Shown here: in pieces, positions 1-11,300 of the stretch
How positions within the stretch are numbered: the first letter of the stretch is position 1
How the letters are laid out: each line of letters opens with the position of its first letter
Assembly: GCA_958496175.1 (NCBI GenBank)
Contig: OY292276.1
Location: 21,966,001 to 22,030,000 of the forward strand
Origin: Sisyra terminalis
Taxonomy: Eukaryota > Arthropoda > Insecta > Neuroptera > Sisyridae
Direction of reading: 5' to 3'
Length of the DNA: 64,000 nt
Notes under the pieces: model-generated
Seen by the model: the letters and a program-made list of their open reading frames with translations, nothing else
The model's database searches: none
What the model was told of the DNA's origin: nothing
Program-made: the position numbers and the translations under genes

Positions 1-268
1 TAAATTGTATATTTATAATAAATAAAATATGCCTTATATTCCAACAAAATAGGTTGACAAGACCCCCAAGCTTATAATTTTTTCACTGGTAAAACTTTAT
101 TTGATCTCATGAAAAGCCAAGTTCCATATCCCAACTTCCACACTTGTTAAAAAGTATAGGTTGGTTGTTAAAAAGAGGTTTTGGATGACAAAAAAAATCT
201 CGTAAAAATATCAATTATTAAGAAACAAGATCATTTTATTTTAAAAAAAAGGGTTCATGAATAATTAA

Positions 269-458
269 GCGACGTTGAAATCTGGCGACGTTGCATTTTC
301 ATTATGTTTTTAGTTTAAGTCGCCAATAAATCGGGTCATAATGAAAATTTAGTGACAAAAGAGGATACTACACGATAGTAGAATTGAAGTAATAAAAAAA
401 TCACGAATAAAATTGTGTACAAAATTGTAAATGCAATGTCGCTAGATTTTGACGTCGC
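269..458. mobile_element. 190-bp MITE with about 30-bp terminal inverted repeats and TAA target duplication
   Basis: The left end begins GCGACGTTGAAATCTGGCGA. The reverse complement of the right end begins GCGACGTCAAAATCTAGCGA, and the match continues to GCATTT on both sides with only a few mismatches. The element is flanked by TAA at 266-268 and 459-461. A 3-bp TWA-type duplication and short non-coding interior are usual for PIF/Harbinger-derived MITEs; that superfamily assignment is inference. No ORF lies inside. Confidence 0.75.
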
Positions 459-1389
459 TAAAATATAAGTGAATCAAAATCAAAAAAACGATATTACATG
501 CATTTTTATAAATCTGAATATTGTTTTCTGTACTGCTTAGTAATGTTTGAAATTTTGGTTATTGAATTGGATATTTGAATTTGAATAACATTTGCATCCT
601 TCTTTATTCAGGAAGTGACCTAGAGATTTTAAAGAATAAATGGCAAAATCATCGTCGTTCAGGTGTTATTCTAATCTAAAGTTCTAATGTAAAGAGGTAA
701 GAAAAATTTTAATTAGAATATTTGATAAGCCATTTTATTCCATAAAATGACCTAGTTCTTGTATTACTCAAGCCACAGCTCTGTAGGTTTTAAAAATTCG
801 ACGAAACACAGTGAGAAAAAGTATGTACCTACTGCCCTGCATTGATTTGTCCAAAGAACACAAAACAGCATTTCCCCAGAGAACAATTTAAAATTGTATG
901 CATTGTAGTGAAAATTATTGTATTAGATTTTGATGAAATTTTGTAAGGCAATTTTTCCAGTGTGGCTAAAGTAAAGAATTAAATATAAGCTTCACAATTT
1001 TCCTTGATTTCAATAAGCCATATCTGGAGCCCTAGAGATTTAGTAAACCAAATAAGAGGTAATTATTGGACTATACAGACGAAAATGAAAATTGATGTTT
1101 TATATATATATAAAAAAAAAGAATTTTACTGAAATTACTTAAAATTTTGAAATTTTTTTTTCCTATACAATAATAAGCCAGCTTTAAGCACAAACTTATA
1201 TTTTAAAAAAAGGGTACATATTTTCAAGTTTAGTGTTGAATGCAAAATAATGCGTGATCAAGACGAACAGCTAGTATTTATGTTTCAGCCGATAAAATTA
1301 TTTAGAATGTTAATATTGATAATTTATATTAAGAAACATGTTACTATATTTGGTATACGATGAAAAATAAGTCAGGATATTGTAGACCA

Positions 1390-1544
1390 AGGTTTATAAA
1401 ATACACAGGTGGCCTCATGCGCTCCATGATGTATCCAGAAGAAATTCGTACATATCTTCAGACTAATTCAAATTTCAAAATTCTTCGTATGACATCATAT
1501 TTTTTTTCTAATGGGGCAACCTGTGTAATTTATAAGCCTTGATC
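1390..1544. mobile_element. 155-bp short inverted-repeat element with 8-bp flanking duplication
   Basis: The left end AGGTTTATAAAATACACAGG pairs with the right end, whose reverse complement contains AGGCTTATAAATTACACAGG. The octamer GTAGACCA flanks the unit at 1382-1389 and 1545-1552. An 8-bp target duplication points to a hAT-type MITE. The right end carries five extra outer bases, so the left terminus may have lost a few. The 60-codon ORF running through it has no recognisable homology and is not treated as a gene. Confidence 0.6.
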
Positions 1545-2194
1545 GTAGACCACATTTATCAATATTTTCTTTTATTAGTTTTAATTTTCAACGTTTCGTC
1601 AGTGTTATTCCGACTTCATTAGGCAACCTCAAAAAAATTTATTGAAAACACATAGTCTCGTGATGTAAGCTATTATATCTGAAATCTAGCAAATGAAAAT
1701 TGGAGATTAAAATAAGTACTGACCTGTTTTTTTTTTAATTACTAAACTCAAACGTGCCAATCAATGGTGTTAAAATTCTATGAAACAATTTATCTAATTT
1801 AGTTGGTGTACAATTTTAAAAGACATTTCGATATTTATTTTCTTTAAATTTAAATTTTAATGTTTTAACGATGAAAAATGGTAAATTAGGAAGAAATGCA
1901 AAGTTTATACCTGTTTTTAATTCACCCAGTGACTTTCAAAATCTGCATTATTCTTGTTATTCTTTTGATTATTCTTGTAATCGTTCCACTCATTAATAAA
2001 AACTTTATAACAGTAATAAACCTCTAAAGATCATGACAACGTTACAGCGAGTATGTAGAGTAATTTATAAGCGAGGGAAGTAAAATAGGTCGTGCTTGAA
2101 TAAACTTAGTTTTGGAGGAGATGCAGTGTAAATTTATTGCTCAATTTACCAAATAAAATAATAATTGTTAGTGTGAAAATTTAAATGTTTTTAC

Positions 2195-2347
2195 CGCATT
2201 GATGTAGTTGAGGAGCGAAAGACCACTATCCGAGGGCCGTTCCACTTTACATGAGACATTGGAGAGACGCGTCGTATGCGATTGGGCCAAACTTTGCAAT
2301 CCAACGGCGAGAACGTGAACAGCGTCATACATCAATGCAGCTTCCGC
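2195..2347 (-). CDS. Kainate receptor coding exon 6 (residues 300-350)
   Basis: The acceptor is ATACTGTAG then GCGGAAGCT and the donor is AATGCG then GTAAAA; the exon is 153 nt, phase 0 at both ends. It encodes [20 protein letters not shown] and continues to LLNYINA. The ALMYDAV helix is one of the best conserved parts of the kainate amino-terminal domain. The exon supplies sequon NVS (N329) and the cysteine (C332) expected to pair with C82. It is the last exon in the window; the reading frame is open across the donor into the missing exon. Confidence 0.93.
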
Positions 2348-5300
2348 CTACAGTATAAATCAACATCATTATTAACTCATCGCTTACTATACTATACACA
2401 ACCATTCGACGTTTATCACAAGTTAATAGTATCAAGTTTACAAATGCTACAAATGCCTTGCAAATACAGGAGATTCTATTTTACGTAACTGCACTCACAA
2501 AATGCAATAGTTATGAGCTTCGCAGAAGATCTTACTTTCCAACTCGTAAGTAACGAAATGCATAAGTGAACGTAGTCAATACTTTGAAGCTTTCAAAGCT
2601 CAGAAATTTATTTTAGAAAACTAAAAGATATAACTTAAAAAGCACAAGTATATTCCATGTTTTTAGATTCATAAGTTAGAACATGAAATATGCAGGTTTG
2701 AATTGAAGTCAAAGTATGAAAATTATCTGGAATATTTTATTCATTTTTCGGAAACCTAAATTGATATAAGTCTTTCACTTTATATCGTAGTAAATGGTTT
2801 GTCAGAGAAAATCATATTTCAAAATGTTGTAGATCAACGGTCGGAGGACCGGTGTAAATTGCCCCGGATGAGGTAAAAATGATTTTTTTTTGGGTTATAG
2901 TCCCAATTTTGAAATCAAAAAGTCCCAATTTTGGAGTAATTATATCAAACATGAAACAACATCATTTTTCCAAAATTTATACTACAAATATGTAAATGTA
3001 ATTAATTCAATAAATAATGTTTATTTTAAATTTACATTGATTGTTTTCTTTCTAGAACGGGGGGGAGGGTAATATCGACTTAAGCAAAAGTATTTTGGGA
3101 TAATGGTTAAAAAAGTTCCCCGACCTCTGTTGTAGATCCAAATACGGAAATATAATATCATAGTACTGTAACGTGACGTCTCAAAACTGTATTGAGGTCG
3201 CGTTATTAGTTCTTTTATTTCTTTGGATATAAATAGTCACTTTCAAACTCAACAATCACTTTTATTAAAACACTTGTCAAAACAATCATTCAAATGGCAA
3301 CAATCACTTATAATCGAAATCACAATAAAATAACAATCGCTTTGTTGTAACGGAAATTCAAAACTGAACTGCAATACTGAACTGTACTCTTTGCTCGAAC
3401 TGAGCCCCTTATATACCCGCAACCCAACGTTGTAGAATGCTCTCCTGTTTGCTGGACGTTTCTCGATTTCGCTAGATTTTACTAGAAACTTCTCCGTGCA
3501 TTCGCGTTGGTGGGAGAGAGAAAGAAATCACTAAGCCAATCGCGTACCGGCATGGGACAAAGAGAGACAGACTTCGTCCTTTTCTGTTACAGTACTTATC
3601 TCAAGTAGATAGAGGTAATTTAACATTGATTTCGAAAAGCATTTTGGGTCACTAATAAGAGATATGTATTTTTAATTTGGTTGACGAATAGATTAATGTT
3701 TAGAATAAAGTTAAAAAATTGATATTTTAAAATCACTGTTTTAAGTACCCACTATTTAATTAGTCACTTTTTTCGAAAAGACCCTATCTAAAGATCAAAA
3801 GCAGTGATTCTTAATCTTGTTGGAGGTACTGACCCTTACCAGTTTCATATACTCATTCATCGAACCCTTTTTATTTAAGAAAATATAATATAACTTTTTC
3901 AAATTCAAAACAAAGGGAAATATAGGTATATCAAAATATAGGTAAAATACGTAATACTAATACAGATGTTCACAAAAACTTACGATCATACACATGATAC
4001 GTGAAACACATATGGTAACTGCCTATAGTAAACTCATAGGTAACATTCTATTTTACGTATTTTTCTTGCTTTCTCAAATAATTCTCAAAAAAATAATTTT
4101 GAAATTTTCTCAGTTATATAAAAGTTTAATTATAAAAATCGTTTTAAATATTAAAAGCAGGGATCACTTAAAATAATCTTTATAATTACTGTTTCGAAAT
4201 TAAGATTTACAGCTTACAAACAATAACATGTTAATACAAATCAACATTGACAGTTGCCGTTTTAGCATAGCACAACATAAGTCAACATTTTGTCAAGTTT
4301 TAATACTAAAAATTATTTTTAAAAATGACTTGGAATTTCAAACTTCGATTATAAGTAATTGCATTATAAACAACAATTTAGTAACCAAAATTTTGATCAA
4401 AAGATTAAAATTATAATACATTTAAATAATATGAGATAATTTCCCAGACGACCAGTCTTGAACAAGAAAAAGATGAGATTCTTGGAAACATTGAGCTTTG
4501 TGTAGATATTAACAGATTTTACGTAACTCTATATATTTGTTACATATTTGTTACATTATCCAGTTATTTATAAAAAATGATAATAAATAAATGGAAACTA
4601 CCCAGAGTCTGAAGTATGAAATATGATTTTAGAAGGTATATAATTATATATGAGATATTTTTTCCAAAAAAGAAAAACGACAGCTGTACTTGAACAAAAG
4701 TTATGGCATTTATAATACACTTGATAAAACCCACCCAGTTTGCTTATTGACTTTTCTAACAATTCAGTCCTTATAAATGAAAAAGAGATAAGATTTTATC
4801 AACAACTATTCATTTGGAAATGAAGACATTTTAATTATTTTTTAAACATTAGCAAATTTTATATGAAAATAAATATGCAAATGGTTTGATGTTTAGCTTT
4901 TCGAAAAGTTATTCTGTTTCCATTTTATCAGCTCAATCGATGGTTTGTTGAGCTGATAATCTGGGAATGGATTTTCACGGAATTATTCAATAATTTATCT
5001 GAATTGTTAACAATAGCTATATAATAGTGATTGGATTGAGGTATAGTTTATCCATTAATTCATTTTTTTTTTACTTTATAAAAACAATTATGGGAGATCT
5101 ATTGTAATTTGAAAACGTAAAATGGGACCAAAATTTTAAACCAAAATTTTAAACCAAAATTGTTAACAATAGCTATATAATAGTGATTGGATTGAGGTAT
5201 AGTTTATCCATTAATTCATTTTTTTTTTACTTTATAAAAACAATTATGGGAGATCTATTGTAATTTGAAAACGTAAAATGGGACCAAAATTTTAAACTGA

Positions 5301-8300
5301 AAATTAAAATTGTTTTTCTGTGAAACTTTTGATAGGTATTAGTTACTATTCTTTTTATGCTTTTCGAGTGTTGTATCTCATTTACATTTGTAAATGTAAT
5401 TTTGAATCACCAATTTAAATCAATATAGATGCAACATGCACGATAACAGACACATGATAGCCTGAACGTTTTAAACGTTTGATTTTAAATTGTTGATTGA
5501 TGGCTTACGAACGAAAATATTTATTCATTGGCTGAATTTGATAGGAAATAGCCGTTTGTTACAAACATTGCGACAATAGAGCTTTCTTCTATTCAATATT
5601 GGTTCCATGACGCAAAAACCATATCAGTTTAACAAAAAGTGAATTTTCTTGTCTTAAATTATTAACAGTTTTTGGTATGTATACAGATGCTCGTAACGAA
5701 AACTTATTAAAACTTGAAAATGCTAAAATAGCTGTTTTTTCATGTGCTTTTTAGTTTAATCAAGAAATATCTTTAATGGTTTTTTTGTTTGGAAACACGA
5801 GGAGGGTGGAATGTTTGAAAGATAATAAAAAGTAATCAAACCGGAATGACGTTAAATGAAGTCGCAAGATGAGCGTTGGGAATGAGACGTTGCTGGAAAC
5901 GCTCCAGGTCTCTTAGTACCTCCCGAACGGCGACGTCCTCAACATCGACAACGCGAAATGCCGTCATGTTCACGAAGTTATACTTGAAGTCTTCCAGGTC
6001 AAAGCTCTCAACATCGAAAGTGGTAAACAGATAATGATATTTGTAATCATTCATCTGGAGCTGTAAAATCTTGCAACAGAAAACAGCGATTATTGTTTAA
6101 GATTGACTAAAACGTTGTTCTTTGTCTTGAAACTGAAGAATTATACTGTGAAGTTTTCCCCCCGACAAAATTTTCGTCAAATCTCTTAAATTTTATATAA
6201 TCATAAAAAAGTAATAAATCAAGAGTTTTTCAGAGGCGATTGTAGAAAAAAATGCAATTTCCAAAGCTGTTACGATTCCTTTTTTTTTGGACATAAATCG
6301 TTAATTTGTTTCGTCTATAAATATAAACTTGTGATTAATGAGCGCAAAGCCAAGAAGTCGAAACAAGATTTTCTTAATGCCGTCTTTACATTAAGTAAAT
6401 TGAAACTGAAATAATATTTTCTAATTAATTAAAACTTTCATTCCCATCTACATATAATTAGAAAGTTTGTCGTGGAAATGGGAGCAGTGTTGAGGTTTTC
6501 TTGCGAAAATTTTGTCGACTTCAAAGGAAAAAAAATCAATTGGGAAGACGCCGGGTTCGACGCAAAATTGGAACGTACCGCGCGTAAAAAATTATGCATG
6601 TGATGTGGGGTGGTGTCGACGACAAGATTGTGAATTTCACGGTTTTTGATGTCCTGAAGAACATTCTTATATGAGTTGGGGTCGGCTTGGCGAACACTTA
6701 CTTCCAAGTTGCGGTTGTTCGGCGAATTCACTAATTCACGCAATTTTATCAAACCTAAAAACAAGAAATCATATTGAAGGAAGAAAATTTACGGTTTACC
6801 TTCAAAGTTTTTTTCTTTTTGAAATAAAAATTATAAATAAATATTCCTATTTTTAATAAAATTATTTTATTATAGAATTATAGAACTATTTCTACAACAC
6901 AAATATTAAAAAAAATAATAAATGACAATTGTTTTTACTGTATTGATCATTTTGGTAAAGTCATGTGTACACTATTGTATTGTTAACGTGAATATTTAAT
7001 TTTTATTTATAATGAGCAATCATATTAACATATACTGTGTTGATTGGTACTAAAAATTTGTCGTAAAGGATCCTTCATAAAGTTATGATATTTTCTTCAG
7101 TTTGATTATTAATATGATATGTTTACTATTTAATTCTTTTGTCGTGGTTAAAAACAGTTTTCAAGCTGCATCTACACTGCTTTTAGCTACTTAAGCGTAA
7201 AATCGCTGAAGGAAATGTTTCTAATTTGAACCCATTCCCGCTTAGTAAGTTCCATCATTCTTTTTTTTTAAATTAGAGAATTGAATCAAATCCTTAAGTC
7301 ATTTTAAAACTGGGAGGGGTAAATTAGCTCCAATAGATTACTAATACTAATGCCTTAGTATTAAATTGGAAAGGATTTCCCATCAATTCAGAAAACTCAA
7401 AAAATTTTGAAATTGGCATAATCATTTCGTCTAATAATTGCATATTTCTTTTGATGAAATATTAGCTTAAACAGAAGAAGAGTTGCAAACTATGTTATCA
7501 GAAAAGGTTACGAAATGGATATAAACCCAGAAAAGTAAAAAATTATGAGGATACTCATTCACGTCAACGTAAAGAAGATACAGTTAGAAAGCATAAATTA
7601 ATTTAAATTTTAAGGATTAATCATCACCAAAGATGGACAAGTGAAATTAAAGAACTTCTTGATATGGAGAAAATCGCGATCAATAGCAAGAAAAATCTAT
7701 TAACTGGAAAATTAGAGCCTAAACATCGGAAGGAGTTGCAAACTCTGTGTAACATGTCGCATTGTATGGATTGAAAACCTGGATTCTAAGAAAAGAAGAA
7801 AGAAGTATCTGGAGAGTTTTGAATTATGATGTTGGAGAAAAATAAATAAAATTAAAAGAACGAATTGAGCCACAAACGTATTGAGAAGAATCAATAAAGA
7901 AATAACTATCATCGTGAAGAAAAGCTAGATGGATTGCATACTAAGAGGGAAGAGATTCCTATTTATTGTTAAAGATATACGATTAAAACAATAACTTCAT
8001 ATCTGAAATGATACAGTCGTAACTTTAAATAACTATGAAGAAAACTGCAAAAAAATTAATAAATAAGCTTCGGAATATCAATAATTACAATAATTAAAGA
8101 AAGCTTTTGTATAACTAATAATTGAAAATCAAAAAAAAAATATAATGAGGCAATGAAAGCTTAGATGGTTAAATGGTTCAAAGAAAATTTATTTTTGTAA
8201 GCATTAATTTAATTACTTTCACAAGTAATTAATTATCGCTCTATAATCGGGATTTTATTTGATACTACTTTAATGCTGTAGCATACGAATTGTGTGAACA

Positions 8301-11300
8301 GAGTTGTTTTTATCGAGACTAATCACATTACGTTCATTTGTAATCGAGATTTTTTTGTATTTATCTTAAACGGAAATACCAACATTAAATTGGGTATTAA
8401 TGAATTATTAAACACGTTTTTGTGTTTGAGATTAATTAATGCTATATGCTAATGTAGTTTTACTATGTTAAAATGAATTTTCGCATTGATGTAGAATGAA
8501 GAAAAACATAAAAGCTGACTAGTTATATCTACAATTTAAAGCGTAAATTTGGGACAGATGTTTAATATAATATGTGGGCATGAATAATTAATTTACGAGG
8601 AAAAAATTTGCTTTAAAACTCGTGAATACTGGTAATGGTTTTTATGGAGTAAAAGAGTCGGTGTATTTTTTTTTCGTGGGTTTTAACTGTAAGCTCACCG
8701 TAGTCTTCCTCGTAAATAACGGCCACACGGGTCCAATTTAAGAAGGTAATCACGTCCTGGAAAGCGGTGTTGAGCAATCCGGCCGCCGGATGGAGATTGA
8801 CGGAGAATTCTTTGATATCGGAATCGAGATCGAGACGGGTTTCGAGATGTGGGATATCCAAACTGTCACAGATTGAATGAATGTGAGCACCCAGAAGAGG
8901 CTCAGATGGACCAAAAAGGGCAGCTGCCCCCAACTGTAACTGATTACAAGCTAAAAGAAAACAATTTTTTAAATAATCACTTCTATCTAAAACGAAACAT
9001 TTCCATTGTGGTTTAATTTTACCAGCTCACTGCCAACTTAAACAACTTGAATTTCATCTTTATTGTTCGACTATTAATTGACACAAATTGATCAAATGAT
9101 AAAGCACACATTCAATGTAACACCGCCTTTCTTTCGTCCTCAAATTGCTCTATCTTTATCAAACCGATTTAATCAAACGACTAAAATTTCACGCTAAAGT
9201 TAAACTAATAATTAGCACTCCCACCGAATTTCATCGAAGCTTGAAATTCTTCTCCTCTTTTAACCAATTAATCAAACAAAAATGTATCCTACCCTTGTTA
9301 AAATTTATGCACGTAGCCCCGAAACACTGTACGTTGATTATGATTATAACAAAGTAAAATCATGTTTATTATTTCTGGTAATAAACATTTACATATTATG
9401 TGTAGTTATTACCGAAGTGAGCAAGATGCTCTTCCCAGTGCTTAGATGACTTCAATTTTCCTCTAAATGGAATAGCATGTTCTACGTCATTTAAGATATA
9501 ATTATTGTTGATATTGTATTCATAAAGTGCATGCACTAATGGGTTATGAATATTTTCCTAACTAAATTCAATTGCAGTGCTTTATTTATTTGAATTTAAT
9601 TAGATAACTGTGACAATACAATTATTTATTTATGAATTCAAGAAATTCTAAATACCATTTTCTGCATTGTTTCATACAACAATTGAATACGTTAAAACCT
9701 TACCAACCAAATTGTTTTAATTCATAAATATTAAAAGAGAACGTAGATGCACGTTTGAGATTAACTATGGGTTCAGGATCTTCCCAAATTGTATTCACAT
9801 TAAAGTTACTCTTAAATCTCTTACATTGAAACATATCAACAAAGAAATTGTTTCTAATAATTTAAAAATAATAAAGGTTTTTTCTAAATTGAAAATGTTT
9901 CACTCTGAACTTAAAAATATTTTTTTAGTGGGCAACATCTAATTAAAATGTAAAAAAATAGTTTTAATTTATTTTTAGTCGGTTAATTTTTGTGTACTAT
10001 GAGTTGATAATTAAGAGCCTCACTAGTTGAGGAGAAATTAGGAATCAAAATTAAAAGTTAATATTCCCAAGTAATGAAAAAAACAATAGTTTATTAACCA
10101 TAAAAATTAACCAGTTATAAAGAAATTATTAGAAGTTTTGTATTTTCATCCAAAATAGTAGTTTTTAAATAAGAACAAAATAGTAGTAGATGCATTGTTA
10201 TCAGTACTATTTAACCATCTATTTTACTCCTTTGAAAAAGATTCCCAGTGGCTAGTTCAGAATGGCTTCCAAAGCTGTAGTTGGAGTGGTGTACATGACT
10301 ACACTAATGCTAAGACAGGCCTGCCTTTGCATAAAAAGTCATGTTAGTTCAATATAGTTTCTTAAGTAAAACTGTTAATTAATTTTTTATCAGTTAAAAT
10401 ATGGTTTATTTTTTAAATACTCTTCTCCCGATTTTGGAGGGGAAAGTTTATTAGAAATAGTAACAATCATACGTAGTTTTTTGTTGTAGACCAGTGTGTA
10501 ACAGTTTACATTAACTAAGACGCAAAAATTATTTTTTACAGTAAAGAATTCTTTTGGTATAGAAAATTGCAACAGTTACAATATTTCGAGGCATATGAAA
10601 ATCCCAAAAAAAATATATAATCATTACTTTTTTTTGAGTAAAGGTTTACGTGTAAGATGTCATAAGAGATACCTTTTAATTTTTCAATTTTTTTTAAGAT
10701 TTTGTTCTTTATCTGATATGCCATACATAAAATACGTATGACCTTTAAACACATCATGGTTGAATTTTATGAGGAGTATAAACAACGGAAAAAACTAAGG
10801 AAAGTAATTTACAAAAGATGTAACAAAATCCTTTATCTCGGTAAACTATGTTGTATACCTACAAAACTTGAGATTTTCATTAAAATAAATTTTGTTAAAC
10901 CAGAAACGGATTTTATGTCTATTGAAATAACAGATACGTTACTTTTTTGCATGTTTTAATTAATAAATTATGTATTAATTTTTTGTTGGTTATTTCAACG
11001 ATAGATTCTACTTTTGGCAGGTGCATAACGTTACATTATTGATGTTGCAACCGCCTGAAAAAAACCCTAGTTTTTTATTGAATCTTTGTGTTATATTCAA
11101 TTGTTAATAATTATTGTATTAAGTTAAGATTTTTGGAACTACAATTTAAAATTTTATCACAACAATTCATACGAATCATAGCTAACCCACATTGTTTAGA
11201 GATGTAGCAGATTTTGGTAGCTGGTTGACTATTATTAACAGTTTTACTATTTTTAGTTTTATTTTAGTGAAATTAAGATCTTAATTAATATTATAACAAA

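Larger units (their letters stand above)
1..2194 (-). other. Intron of the receptor gene (incomplete; continues past left edge)
   Basis: This stretch follows the donor of the last visible receptor exon (GCG then GTAAAA, exon ending at 2195), so it is intronic. The next exon should encode the end of the amino-terminal domain and the start of the ligand-binding domain, with a GLTG-like motif. I looked on the minus strand and found none, so it lies beyond position 1. Two short inverted-repeat elements (269-458 and 1390-1544) are the only structured items; the rest is unremarkable AT-rich sequence. Confidence 0.75.
2348..5841 (-). other. Receptor intron 5 (3494 bp)
   Basis: The intron is bounded by a GT donor after CCG at 5842 and a TAG acceptor before 2347. 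It holds a cluster of insertions within about 1.4 kb: an inverted-repeat element (2836-3127), a solo LTR (3167-3591) and a hAT-like fragment (about 3799-4160), then a perfect 156-bp-period tandem duplication (5002-5297). The remainder, 2450-2820 and 4200-5000, shows nothing recognisable. Confidence 0.8.
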
